Shown: piece by piece, positions 26,753 to 36,799 of the stretch
How the letters are laid out: the number at the start of each line of letters is the position of its first letter
How positions within the stretch are numbered: position 1 is the first letter of the stretch
From: Lysobacter enzymogenes
GTDB lineage: Bacteria > Pseudomonadota > Gammaproteobacteria > Xanthomonadales > Xanthomonadaceae
DNA: 64,000 nucleotides
Reading direction: 5' to 3'
Assembly: GCF_900106525.1 (NCBI RefSeq)
Contig: NZ_FNOG01000002.1
Location: 124,001-188,000, forward strand
Made by a program: the position numbers and the translations under genes
Notes under the pieces: model-generated
The model's input: only the letters and a program-made list of their open reading frames with translations
What the model was told of the DNA's origin: nothing
Databases searched by the model: none

Positions 26753-26854
26753 TATCCACACCGCCTGTGGACAAGCATGCGGACAGCTGCGTTGGAATCG
26801 GGTTTCACGCCTTGTGCGACAAGGCTTCGGCGAGTTTGATCATTTTTTGTCCAG
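26753..26854 (+). repeat. 102-bp DnaA-box repeat, unit 5
   Basis: The left box is CTATCCACA and the right box TGTGGACAA (26766-26774). The central hairpin differs in sequence but is stronger: GCCTTGT-GCG-ACAAGGC at 26809-26825. The unit ends in a T6 run and GTCCAG, 22 bp before the folP stop. Confidence 0.88.
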
Positions 26855-26875
26855 GCGCTGCGGACAAGCGTCGCC

Positions 26876-27775
26876 TTAATCCTCGTCCGGCCACTTCGGC
26901 ATCGCCGGCGCGGCCGCGCGCCGCGGCTGGGCCTGCGCGGCCACCGCCTCCCACACCTTGAGCGCGTCCACGGTCGCGGCCACGTCGTGCACGCGCAGCA
27001 GGCGCGCGCCGCGCTGGGCGGCGATCAGGTGCGCGGCGACCGAGCCGTGCACGCGCTCGCGCGCGTCCTCGCGGCCGGTCAGCTCGCCGATGCTGCGCTT
27101 GCGCGAAAGCCCGGCCAGCACCGGCACGCCGAGCTCGCCGAAGCGCTCCAGCTGCGCCAGCAGGGTCAGGTTGTGCTGCAAGGTCTTGCCGAAGCCGAAG
27201 CCCGGGTCGACCACGATGCGCTTCTTGGCGATGCCGGCCATCTCGGCGGCGAAGATGCGCTCGGCCAGGAACCGGTGCACCTGCGCGACGACATCGTCGT
27301 AGCTCGGCTCGTGCTGCATCGAGCGCGGCTCGCCCTGCATGTGCATCAGCACCACCGGCACGCCGAGTTCGGCGGCCGCGTCCAGCGCGCCGTCGCGGCG
27401 CAGGCCGTAGACATCGTTGATCAGGCCCGCGCCGGCGGCGACCGCGGCGCGCATGACCTCGGGTTTCGAGGTGTCGATGCTGATCGGCAGCGAGGTTTCG
27501 CGCGCCAGGCGCTCGATCGCCGGGATGGTACGGCGCAGTTCTTCTTCCACCGGCACCTCGGCCGCGCCGGGCCGGGTCGACTCGCCGCCGATGTCGAGGA
27601 TATCGGCGCCCTCGGCGGCCAGGCGCAGGCCGTGCGCGACCGCCGCTTCGAGCGTGTCGTGGGCGCCGCCGTCCGAGAACGAATCGGGGGTGACGTTGAC
27701 GATGCCCATCACGCGCGGGCGGTCGAGCTTGAGCGCGCGGCCGTTGCAGTCGAGGGTCGGGGCTAGGTCGAACAT
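26876..27775 (-). CDS. folP: dihydropteroate synthase
   Basis: The product has 299 residues. It condenses para-aminobenzoate with the pterin pyrophosphate in folate synthesis and is the sulfonamide target. Signatures visible are VMGIVNVTPDSFSDGG near residue 24, DIGGESTRPGA, SIDTSKPEV, the PGFGFGKT phosphate-binding loop, and GLSRKRSIG. It is read in the same direction as the upstream ftsH gene, with a repeat-bearing 307-bp gap between them. Confidence 0.97.
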   Translation of the reverse strand: MFDLAPTLDCNGRALKLDRPRVMGIVNVTPDSFSDGGAHDTLEAAVAHGLRLAAEGADILDIGGESTRPGAAEVPVEEELRRTIPAIERLARETSLPISIDTSKPEVMRAAVAAGAGLINDVYGLRRDGALDAAAELGVPVVLMHMQGEPRSMQHEPSYDDVVAQVHRFLAERIFAAEMAGIAKKRIVVDPGFGFGKTLQHNLTLLAQLERFGELGVPVLAGLSRKRSIGELTGREDARERVHGSVAAHLIAAQRGARLLRVHDVAATVDALKVWEAVAAQAQPRRAAAPAMPKWPDED

Positions 27776-27844
27776 GGGCGGTTCCGAGGGACGTGTCGAC
27801 CTCGAATGCTACCCGCTTCGTCAGCCTGTGCAGCCGCGGTGGCG

Positions 27845-27987
27845 CCCTGTAGGAGCGGCGCGAGCCGCGACCGCGGCATTGGGCTTGCGGCGAGAGTTTC
27901 AGTTCCCGCGGCTGCGGCTACAGTCGCGATCCCGACGCTGGCGCCGTTGCCCAGGGTCGCGGTCGCGGCTTGCGCCGCTCCTACAGG
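27845..27987. repeat. inverted pair of REP elements
   Basis: The arms 27845-27875 and 27957-27987 are reverse complements over 31 bp with one mismatch. Each reads CTGTAGGAGCGGCGC(G/A)AGCC outward and itself folds into a GCGGC/GCCGC hairpin. TGTAGGAGCGG-type REPs are widespread in Pseudomonas and Xanthomonadaceae, and pairs in inverted orientation are the mobilisable form in RAYT systems. Confidence 0.88.
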
Positions 27988-28027
27988 GAGCTGCCGTAAC
28001 TGCGCAGGGAGTCGCGAGGAACGCAAA

Positions 28028-28059
28028 ACAAAAACGCCGGGGGGACCCGGCGTTTTGTT
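28028..28059 (-). terminator. intrinsic terminator of ftsH
   Basis: ACAAAAACGCCGG and CCGGCGTTTTGT form a long hairpin about 24 bp beyond the ftsH stop. On the minus strand the stem runs into TTTTTGTTTTGCG, a strong T-rich tail. Confidence 0.85.
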
Positions 28060-28082
28060 GGAGCGCGTTGAGCGCAACTTCG

Positions 28083-29981
<1,899 letters not shown>

Positions 29982-30154
29982 TTGTTTCCTACCCTGCGGC
30001 CCCGCGGGGCCCGTGGCCGCGAACGCCTCGTGCGCCCGCGGTAACCGCCAGATTGTCACACCGACCGCCCCGGTACATCTGCCCGCGGCGGCGCCGTTCA
30101 CGAACCGGCTCGTTCAGCAAGCCGGCCTGCACGGCCTGTCCGGGGCGGCCCCGG

Positions 30155-30802
30155 TCAGGTCGGCGTCGCCCGTTTGCCCTGGGCCAGCGCATAAACCTCC
30201 GGCGACCGCTTGCGCGAGGCCGCCGGCTTGCGGATCGAGACCTTGGCGTAGCGACGGCGCAGTTCGCGCACGTAATCGTCGAAGCCCACGCCCTGGAACA
30301 GCTTGATCAGGAAGGTGCCCTCGACCCTCAGGTGCCGGTCGGCGAAGTCCATCGCCAGCTCCGAGAGGTGCATCGCTCGCGGCAGGTCCACCGCGTCCAC
30401 CCCGCTCATATTGGGGGCCATATCGGACAGGACAAGGTCCACGACCTGGCCGTCCAGGGTCGCCTCGAGCTGCGCCAGGACCGCGTCTTCGCGGAAATCG
30501 CCGTGAATGAACTCGACCCCGGCCAGGCCGGGCATGTCCAGGATGTCCAGGGCGACGAGCCGGCCGGGCTGCTTGGGCCACAGCCGCTCCATCTCCTGGC
30601 GGACCCATTGCGACCAGCCGCCGGGGGCGGCGCCGAGGTCGACCACGACCATGCCGGGCTTGAGCAGGCGGTCGCGTTCGACCAGCTCCTCCAGCTTGTA
30701 GGCCGCGCGCGAGCGCAGCCCTTCGGACTTGGCCTTCTTCACGAAGGGGTCGGAAAAGTGTTCCTTGAGCCAACGTTGGCTGGATTTGCTGCGGGTCGCC
30801 AT
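30155..30802 (-). CDS. rlmE: 23S rRNA 2'-O-methyltransferase RlmE (FtsJ/RrmJ)
   Basis: The product has 215 residues. It methylates U2552 of 23S rRNA in the late 50S subunit. The fold is complete: [11 protein letters not shown] with catalytic Lys, motif [26 protein letters not shown] with catalytic Asp, and FLIKLFQG with catalytic Lys. It sits upstream of ftsH, as in E. coli, and divergent from yhbY. The Met at 30802 ([11 protein letters not shown]) was chosen by family N-terminus. Confidence 0.96.
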   Translation of the reverse strand: MATRSKSSQRWLKEHFSDPFVKKAKSEGLRSRAAYKLEELVERDRLLKPGMVVVDLGAAPGGWSQWVRQEMERLWPKQPGRLVALDILDMPGLAGVEFIHGDFREDAVLAQLEATLDGQVVDLVLSDMAPNMSGVDAVDLPRAMHLSELAMDFADRHLRVEGTFLIKLFQGVGFDDYVRELRRRYAKVSIRKPAASRKRSPEVYALAQGKRATPT

Positions 30803-30884
30803 GGGCGCGGGCGGCCGTTCCGGGTGGGGGTTGGGGACGCCATGATACCCTGAGCGCCCATTCCGCTTAGATTCGTGTGTCCCG

Positions 30885-31190
30885 ATGCCGACCCTGCTGA
30901 CCTCCGCCCAGACCCGTTTCCTGCGCGGACAGGCCCACGATCTCAAGGCCATGCTGCAGGTGGGCGGCAAAGGGGTGACCGATGCCCTGCTCGCCGAGGT
31001 CGACCTGGCCCTGGAACACCACGAGCTGATCAAGGTCAAGGTCGGCGCCGAGGACCGCGAGGCCCGCGACGCCCTGATCGACAGCATCGCCGAGCGCACC
31101 GGCGCCGCCCTGGTCCAGCGCATCGGCCACACCGCCGTGCTGTACCGGCCGAGCAAGGACAAGCGCCAGATCGTGCTGCCGCGGGCCTGA
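30885..31190 (+). CDS. yhbY: YhbY family RNA-binding protein (CRM domain)
   Basis: The product has 101 residues, a single CRM domain: [20 protein letters not shown] carries the conserved GxxG-type loop, and [12 protein letters not shown] follows. YhbY associates with pre-50S ribosomal particles. It is divergent from rlmE with 82 bp between starts, the same pairing seen across proteobacteria. Confidence 0.95.
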   Translation: MPTLLTSAQTRFLRGQAHDLKAMLQVGGKGVTDALLAEVDLALEHHELIKVKVGAEDREARDALIDSIAERTGAALVQRIGHTAVLYRPSKDKRQIVLPRA

Positions 31191-31281
31191 CGGCCGGGCC
31201 CGGGCCGGCGGAATCCAGGGTTCGCGAACCGCGCCCTTTCCGCTTGGCCCGCCCCGAATCCCCCACCCCGAATCCCGTCCC

Positions 31282-31656
31282 ATGCAACTGACCCTGGAAC
31301 GCCCCGACCACGAGTTCTTCCTGCGCGGCGCCGACGGGCGCGTGGCGCTGGTCAACGACCGCCGGCTCGAACGCAGCTTCATCCTGGCGCCGAACGCGCT
31401 GATCGAGGACTGGGCGGTGAGCGATGTGCGCGTGCTGCGCATCGAAGACCTGGAACCGCTGTTCGCCCTGCAGCCGGAGCTGATCGTGCTCGGCTGCGGC
31501 GGCACCCAGGCGTTCCCGCCGGCGGCGACCCTGGCCGCCAGCCTGGCGCGCAAGGTCGGGCTGGAATCGATGACCAACGCGGCGGCTGCACGCACCTTCA
31601 ACGTGCTCGCCGGCGAAGGCCGGCGCGTGGTCGCCGGGTTCGTGCTCGGCGGCTGA
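31282..31656 (+). CDS. Mth938-like / DUF498 domain protein
   Basis: The product has 124 residues and matches the Mth938-like fold related to mitochondrial NDUFAF3: [12 protein letters not shown], then [16 protein letters not shown], then [28 protein letters not shown]. The family includes respiratory complex I assembly factors in mitochondria; the bacterial function is not settled. It follows yhbY by 91 bp on the same strand. Confidence 0.88.
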   Translation: MQLTLERPDHEFFLRGADGRVALVNDRRLERSFILAPNALIEDWAVSDVRVLRIEDLEPLFALQPELIVLGCGGTQAFPPAATLAASLARKVGLESMTNAAAARTFNVLAGEGRRVVAGFVLGG

Positions 31657-31837
31657 ATGCGGGGGCCGCTCGCTGTCTCAGGCTGACTGAAGACCGATGC
31701 CACGCGCGCCGACGGCCGTAACTGCACCGGCAAATAACCGCCGCACCTGACACCGCCCCTGATTGGCGCCAGCGCCCCCCGGCGCTATAACGGCACCGAC
31801 GCATCGGACCGCCGCGATCCCCCGCGCAAGGTGGCGC

Positions 31838-32425
31838 ATGACCCACGACCGCCAGGCCGCCGCCCCCCCTGCGGCGCCCGTCCCCGCTCCCGCCGACGGC
31901 GTGCCGCTGGACGAACGCGAGCGCGCGTTCCTGCGCGCCAAGCAATCGCGCGAAGCGCCGTGGGTGCTGTGGTCGTGCGTCGCGTTCGGGGTGGTCTGCT
32001 TCGTGCCCGCGATCGTCTTCGACCCGGATTTCCGCAATTTCTGGGCGATCGCCGGCATCTGCGTGGCGCTCGGCTTCATGGCCCTGCTCGCCGCGAGCGA
32101 GTCGTACGACCAGTCCAGCCTGCGCGACGACCTCGCCGCTGGAATCAAGCTCTGGCGCGAAGGCGTGCTCACCGGGGTGATGGAACGCGACGACGGCGAG
32201 AGCTGGCCGCCGATCTACTGCCTCTACATCGCCCTGGACGGCGACGACCCCGAGGCACCGACGCGTTTCTCGGTGCCGTGGCATTGCTACGAAGCCGTCC
32301 ACACCGATCAGCGCGTGCGCATCGCCTATGCGCCCAAGGCGCTGCGGCTGTTGAACCTGATCCAGGGCGAATACGACTACGTCGCGGTGAACCGACAGTT
32401 CGACGTGCATCCGCCGCCGCCTTGA
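31838..32425 (+). CDS. two-helix membrane protein, paralogue of the convergent gene
   Basis: The product has 195 residues: a cytoplasmic Pro/Ala-rich N-terminus with DERERAFLRAKQ, two transmembrane helices (about 47-90), then DDLAAGIKLWREGVLTGVM and a C-terminal beta domain with RVRIAYAPKALRLLNLIQGEYDY. The same order of motifs appears in the convergent gene at 32534-33112, so the two are diverged paralogues. No function is known. The start at 31838 lies after AAGGTGGCGC. Confidence 0.7.
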   Translation: MTHDRQAAAPPAAPVPAPADGVPLDERERAFLRAKQSREAPWVLWSCVAFGVVCFVPAIVFDPDFRNFWAIAGICVALGFMALLAASESYDQSSLRDDLAAGIKLWREGVLTGVMERDDGESWPPIYCLYIALDGDDPEAPTRFSVPWHCYEAVHTDQRVRIAYAPKALRLLNLIQGEYDYVAVNRQFDVHPPPP

Positions 32426-32533
32426 GGGCGCTTCGCAGACGCGTTCGACGATTCGCTTCGCAGCGCGATTGCGGCCGATCGGCCGTCAGGCGATTCCGCT
32501 TGCGCGAGCGGCCTGCAGGCGCCGAACCGAGGG

Positions 32534-33112
32534 TTACGACTCCGGCCCGGATTCGCGCGCCGGCCGTTTCTCATCTGCCTCTCCCTCATCGCAAATGGAA
32601 TATTCGTACGTCGCCGTGCGCAACTGAATGATGGTCTTGCTGTTCGGAACGTAGGCGATCCGCACCGCCTCGTCGATGTTCACCGATTGGTACAGCGCCT
32701 CGCTCACGTGAAAAATCAGCGGCCGCGTCGGGCCTTCGTCGATCGCCACCCACAGGTAACGATACGGCGGCCCTCCTTCCGAGGAGTCCGTGGGCATCTG
32801 CACGATTCGCCCGGTGGCGATCAGCTTGATTCCCTCATCGGCGTCGGCGTCGAACTGGCCGTCCGCGTTGCCCACCACGAACACCACCAGGCCCAGGCCG
32901 CAGACGACGAAAAAAGCGGTCAGCACGGCCGCCTCCCCGCTCAGGCCGTCGGGCCCCATCGCGACGAGGCCGACGGCAACGACCGCGCCCACCAGCGCCA
33001 CGCACGCCAGCAGTCCGAGCAGTCCGCAACCGCCCGCCTTTTTCGCCAGCAGCCGGCTTCGCTCGCACTCGCTGAGCGGTTCGGTATTCGCTTCGCTGGC
33101 CGCTGCCTGCAT
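32534..33112 (-). CDS. two-helix membrane protein, paralogue of the convergent gene
   Basis: The product has 192 residues with the layout of its neighbour: SECERSRLLAKK, two transmembrane helices (about 28-80), DADEGIKLIATGRIVQM, and a C-terminal domain with AVRIAYVPNSKTIIQLRTATYEY. The start at 33112 is preceded by AAGGATCGTCGAC, a good ribosome-binding site; earlier Met codons lack one. The genes converge with 108 bp between stops. The function is unknown. Confidence 0.7.
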   Translation of the reverse strand: MQAAASEANTEPLSECERSRLLAKKAGGCGLLGLLACVALVGAVVAVGLVAMGPDGLSGEAAVLTAFFVVCGLGLVVFVVGNADGQFDADADEGIKLIATGRIVQMPTDSSEGGPPYRYLWVAIDEGPTRPLIFHVSEALYQSVNIDEAVRIAYVPNSKTIIQLRTATYEYSICDEGEADEKRPARESGPES

Positions 33113-33261
33113 GTCGACGATCCTTGTGCTTGCGTTGCGCAACGCGGCACGCATGTGCGCGGCCTCTTCAGGCATCATGCATGAGGGTGCGGATGCGGTC
33201 ACCCGACCGTGAGGAAGCAACTGCGCTCGATCCGCCGAAAACGGCGCGGCAGCCGCGATGG

Positions 33262-33570
33262 CTACGCCGGCGCGATCGCCAACTGCGCGAGCTTGCGCGC
33301 CAGGCCTTCGCGCGTATTGAGCGTGTGCAGGCAGCCGCCGTCGGGCCGGCGATACGAGATCAGGCCGCCATCGGCCAGCCGCGCGACCAGCACGACATCG
33401 CGCGCCGAGGCGCTGCGGTGTTCGGATACGCGCACATCGGGGCCGAGCAGATCCGCAAGCGTCAACGCGGGGCCTGGGTGCTTAAGTACGAAGCGGCCCG
33501 GGCAACCGGCGATTTCGGTCCAGGGCCACGCCGCTTTCAAGGTCGCGAAATCCATGGGTTCGCCCGGCAT
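33262..33570 (-). CDS. hypothetical protein
   Basis: The product has 102 residues (97 if translation begins at the second Met, MDFATLKAAWPW). It has no signal peptide. Sequence features are TEIAGCPGRFVLKHPGPALTLADLLG and a predicted small alpha/beta fold; no family is recognised. It lies 42 bp downstream of the NlpD-like gene on the same strand and may share its transcript. This is where rpoS would follow nlpD in most gammaproteobacteria. Confidence 0.55.
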   Translation of the reverse strand: MPGEPMDFATLKAAWPWTEIAGCPGRFVLKHPGPALTLADLLGPDVRVSEHRSASARDVVLVARLADGGLISYRRPDGGCLHTLNTREGLARKLAQLAIAPA

Positions 33571-33612
33571 CGCGCCGCGCCGGCAGGAGGCGCGCGGCGC
33601 GATCAGCGCCGC

Positions 33613-34401
33613 TCACTTCGCCGGCAGATACAACAGCGGATCCACCGGCTTGGCGTTGTAGCGCACCTCGAAGTGCAACTGGTCGCGCGCCGCGCCGCTG
33701 CGGCCCATCTCGGCGATCTGCTCGCCGGCCTTGACCAACTGGCCTTCGTTGACCAGACGCTTGCGGTTGTGGCCGTAAGCCGACAGCCACTGCTCGTTGT
33801 GCTTGACGATGATGAGTTCGCCGTAACCGACCAGGCCGGTGCCCGAATACACCACCACGCCGTCGGCGGCCGCGCGCACCGGGGTGCCCGGCGCGCCGCC
33901 GATGTCGACGCCCTGCTTGGTCGGCTCGTTGGCGACGAAGCGGCCCAGCAGCGGGCCGTCGGCCGGCCAGCGCCAGCGAATGCCGCTGTCGATCGGCGCG
34001 GCCGGTGCCGGTGCCGGCGCGCTCGGGCGCGTGGCGCTCGAGCCGCCGGAAGAAGACGAACCCGACGAGGAAGAACCGCGCCCCGGCGGATACAGCTTCA
34101 ACCGCTGGCCCGGATACAGGTTGTACGGCGGCGACAAGCCGTTCCACGCAGCCAGGTCGGCCAGCTGGATGCCGTTGTTGGTGGCGATCCGGTAAAGGCC
34201 TTCGCCGCGCTGCACGACCACGGTCGCGCCGGGCTTGGCCACCGACGGCCGCTGCGCCGGGGTCGAGGGGCGGCTGGCGCCGCCGCGCGAACCGCCGCGG
34301 GAAGGTTCGCGGACGACCGAACTCGAACATCCGATCAGCGCCAGCGTGGCCAGCAGGCAGGCGGCCATCGCCAGGGTCGGGGTTCGGGTCGTCTCGCTCA
34401 T
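33613..34401 (-). CDS. nlpD: NlpD-like LysM / degenerate LytM lipoprotein
   Basis: The product has 262 residues. The leader ends in LALIGC (lipobox), so it is anchored in the outer membrane. A LysM domain (VVVQRGEGLYRIATNNGIQLADLAAWNGL, about 60-105) binds peptidoglycan. A Ser/Gly-rich linker leads to a LytM/M23 domain. Two zinc ligands are lost: the usual HxGxD is QGVDIGG, and the HxH motif is QLHFEV. Such degenerate LytM proteins do not cut peptidoglycan but activate amidases at division. Context (nlpD-yqaA-pcm-surE) supports NlpD. Confidence 0.88.
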   Translation of the reverse strand: MSETTRTPTLAMAACLLATLALIGCSSSVVREPSRGGSRGGASRPSTPAQRPSVAKPGATVVVQRGEGLYRIATNNGIQLADLAAWNGLSPPYNLYPGQRLKLYPPGRGSSSSGSSSSGGSSATRPSAPAPAPAAPIDSGIRWRWPADGPLLGRFVANEPTKQGVDIGGAPGTPVRAAADGVVVYSGTGLVGYGELIIVKHNEQWLSAYGHNRKRLVNEGQLVKAGEQIAEMGRSGAARDQLHFEVRYNAKPVDPLLYLPAK

Positions 34402-34486
34402 GGTGCTCCTCTTGCCGCGCCGCTCGCCGGGCGCGTGGTGTCTCGGATGTCCGATGCCGCCGGGTCAGTGTCGCCGGCCGCGCGCC

Positions 34487-35104
34487 TCAGCGCTGTGAAT
34501 GCCAGACCAACACCGCGATGGCGACGACCACCAACGCCGTGGCGATCCAGCCGATCGGCTCGATGTAGCGCCGCAGCGCGGCTTCGGCGCGTTCGCCGCC
34601 GATGCGGATCGCCAGCGCGAGCAGGTACACGCGCTTGGCCCGGCCGATGAACATGCTCGGGATGTATTGCAGCATAGGCACGCCGACGATGCCCGACGCC
34701 CAGGTGAACACCTTCATCGGAATCGGCATGAAGCCGCCGAGCACCAGGAAGGTGAACACCGCCCACGGCGATTCGACCATCTTGGCCTGCACCGTGGCGA
34801 TGCCGGCTTCGATCGACGGCAGCATGCCCAGCGCGGCGAACACCGGCTTGAGCGCCTCGAAGGCGTAATGGCCGAGCGCGTAGCCGACCAGCGCGCCAAG
34901 CATCGAGCCGATGATGCTCAAGGTGGCGAACCAGAACGCGCGCTTGGGCTGGGCCACCGACATCGGCGCCAGCATCACCTCGGGCATGATCGGGAAGATG
35001 ATCGCCTCCACGAAGCTCAGCCCGGCCAGATAGGCCGGCGCATGCCGGTGGCGGGCCCAGGTGATGGTGCGCTCGTAGAGCGGTCCGAAGATTTTCAATG
35101 CCAT
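34487..35104 (-). CDS. YqaA family (DedA/SNARE-associated) membrane protein
   Basis: The product has 205 residues with several transmembrane helices and the YqaA/DedA pattern: SFVEAIIFPIMPEVMLAPM near the start, GYALGHYAFEALKP, and VLGGFMPIPMKVFTWASGI. The family is linked to membrane lipid or polyprenyl carrier transport. The Met at 35104 (MALKIFGPLYER) is the family start. It lies between pcm and nlpD, a typical position. Confidence 0.88.
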   Translation of the reverse strand: MALKIFGPLYERTITWARHRHAPAYLAGLSFVEAIIFPIMPEVMLAPMSVAQPKRAFWFATLSIIGSMLGALVGYALGHYAFEALKPVFAALGMLPSIEAGIATVQAKMVESPWAVFTFLVLGGFMPIPMKVFTWASGIVGVPMLQYIPSMFIGRAKRVYLLALAIRIGGERAEAALRRYIEPIGWIATALVVVAIAVLVWHSQR

Positions 35105-35162
35105 GCGGAAGGTCGGCTCTTGGAGAGTCGGCGGCGGCGGCCGCGAGGCCGCCACGAGGAAG

Positions 35163-35843
35163 TCAGTCGATCATGCCCGACAGCAGCGGCACGAACACCA
35201 CCGGTGCGAGCGTGGTTTGGCTGATGTTGCCGTCCGCGTCCTTGCGCAGCTTGAGCAGCGATTGCGACGAGGCCGCGCCGACCGGCGCGATCAAGGTGCC
35301 GCCGGCGGCGAGCTGATCGGTCAGCGCATCGACCAGCGCCGGCGCCGCGGCGGTGACGATGATCGCGTCGAACGGGCCGTTCTCGGGCCAGCCGATGCGG
35401 CCGTCGTCGTGCTTGCTGCGCACGTTGAGGCCGAGCTGGCGGAAGCGCTTGCGCGCGGTGCGCAGCAGTTCGCCGATGCGTTCGACGGTGTGCACTTCCA
35501 GCCCCAGCGCGGCCAGGATCGCGGCCTGATAGCCCGAGCCGGTGCCGATCTCCAGCACCTTGCCCGGCACGCCGTCTTCGAACAGCGCTTCGGTCATGCG
35601 CGCCACCACCCACGGCTGGGAGATGGTCTGGCCGTGGCCGATCGGCAGCGCGGTGTCTTCGTAGGCGCGCATCGCCAGCGCCTCGTCGACGAACAGGTGG
35701 CGCGGCACGGTGCGGATCGCGTTGAGCACGCGCTCGTCGCGGATGCCGGCCTCGCGCAGGCGCTCGACCAGGCGGTCGCGCACGCGCTGCGAGGTCAGGC
35801 CGCTGCCGATGGCTTCCGGCTGCAGGCGCATGCGCTGGATCAT
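35163..35843 (-). CDS. pcm: protein-L-isoaspartate O-methyltransferase
   Basis: The product has 226 residues. It methylates isoaspartyl residues formed by protein ageing so they can revert to aspartate. The motifs are [27 protein letters not shown], motif [16 protein letters not shown], and [27 protein letters not shown]. The start overlaps the surE stop by 4 bp (ATGA); an internal Met 12 bp downstream is an alternative. Confidence 0.97.
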   Translation of the reverse strand: MIQRMRLQPEAIGSGLTSQRVRDRLVERLREAGIRDERVLNAIRTVPRHLFVDEALAMRAYEDTALPIGHGQTISQPWVVARMTEALFEDGVPGKVLEIGTGSGYQAAILAALGLEVHTVERIGELLRTARKRFRQLGLNVRSKHDDGRIGWPENGPFDAIIVTAAAPALVDALTDQLAAGGTLIAPVGAASSQSLLKLRKDADGNISQTTLAPVVFVPLLSGMID

Positions 35844-36634
35844 GCGGCGCGCTCCGGCGCCGGCGAATCCAGCGCCGCGGCCAGCCCGCCGACCCAACTG
35901 GCGACCTGTTCCAGCGCCTGGTAGCGGGTCAGGTCGACGTGGATCGGCGTGATCGAAATATTGCCGGTGCGCACGGCGTGGAAATCGGTGCCCGGGCCGG
36001 CGTCGGCCTCGGCGCCGGCCGGGCCGATCCACCACCAGTCGCGGCCGCGCGGGTCGGTCTGCTGGATGCAGGCTTCGGCGCGGTGGCGGTTGCCCAGGCG
36101 GGTGACTTCGAAACCGGCCACCTCGTCCCATGCCAGGTCGGGCACGTTGACGTTGAGGATGGTGTCGGCCGGAAGCGGGTCGGTGCGCAGGCGGGCGATG
36201 ATCTCCACCGCCGCGCGCGCCGCGGTCTGGTAATGGCGGCCGTCGTGATCGGCCGCGGCCAGCGACATCGCCACCGCCGGCAGGCCGAGGAAGCGACCTT
36301 CCATCGCCGCGGCGACGGTGCCCGAATAGATCACGTCGTCGCCCATGTTGGCGACGGTGTTGATGCCGGAAACGACGATGTCGGGTTCCACGTCCAGCAT
36401 GCCGCTGAGCGCTACGTGCACGCAGTCGGTGGGCGTGCCGTGCACCCGCCAGGTGGTCTCGTCGAGGCGGGCGACCCGCACCGGCATGTCCAGGGTCAGC
36501 GAGTTGCTCGCGCCGGAACGGTCGCGGTCGGGCGCGACCACCAGCACTTCGTGTCCGGCCTCGCGCAGCCCCTGGGCGAGGATGCGGATGCCGGGCGCGT
36601 CGACGCCGTCGTCGTTGCTGACCAATACGCGCAT
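35840..36634 (-). CDS. surE: 5'/3'-nucleotidase SurE
   Basis: The product has 264 residues. The metal-binding N-terminus [13 protein letters not shown] is intact, as are [15 protein letters not shown] and [27 protein letters not shown]. SurE hydrolyses nucleoside monophosphates and is linked to stationary-phase survival. It is followed without a gap by pcm. In many relatives truD lies directly upstream; here three other genes separate them. Confidence 0.97.
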   Translation of the reverse strand: MRVLVSNDDGVDAPGIRILAQGLREAGHEVLVVAPDRDRSGASNSLTLDMPVRVARLDETTWRVHGTPTDCVHVALSGMLDVEPDIVVSGINTVANMGDDVIYSGTVAAAMEGRFLGLPAVAMSLAAADHDGRHYQTAARAAVEIIARLRTDPLPADTILNVNVPDLAWDEVAGFEVTRLGNRHRAEACIQQTDPRGRDWWWIGPAGAEADAGPGTDFHAVRTGNISITPIHVDLTRYQALEQVASWVGGLAAALDSPAPERAA

Positions 36635-36799
36635 GAGACTCCGCTGACGGAAAGACAGACGTGGGGGAGCCCCGGATGATACCTGATAGGGCGGCGCCCT
36701 TCCCGCGCGGCGCCGGGCCGACCACGCGCGGCGGGCGTATGTATGATGGCCCGACCCGCCGGAAGCAGGTGACCAGCACCGCATGGAGTCCAACGCCGC

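Larger units (their letters stand above)
25720..26875. other. 1156-bp non-coding region with five DnaA-box-type 102-bp repeats
   Basis: No credible gene lies between folP and miaA. Open frames here vary between copies and read through repeat units. The region carries five direct copies of a 102-bp element at 25922, 26069, 26340, 26547 and 26753, with spacers of 45, 169, 105 and 104 bp. Within each copy is an inverted pair of DnaA-box-like nonamers, so about ten boxes occur in 0.9 kb. The spacers are high-GC and differ in sequence. The promoter of miaA-hfq presumably lies at the left edge. Confidence 0.85.
27776..28082. other. intergenic region with REP pair and ftsH terminator
   Basis: This 307-bp gap between ftsH and folP contains the inverted REP pair at 27845-27987 and the ftsH terminator at 28028-28059. 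The folP promoter, if separate, should lie near 27780-27840. No gene was seen. Confidence 0.6.

Noticed and set aside
25922-26854. Reading the five repeats as a CRISPR array
   Set aside because: The repeats are 102 bp, spacers vary from 45 to 169 bp, and no cas gene is present.
25922-26854. Reading the repeats as integron attC sites
   Set aside because: The core-site sequences (GTTRRRY/RYYYAAC) are missing, spacers carry no gene cassettes and no integrase is present.
25720-26875. The chromosomal origin oriC
   Set aside because: Despite many DnaA-like boxes there is no AT-rich unwinding element and none of the usual origin neighbours (dnaA, dnaN, rpmH, gidA).
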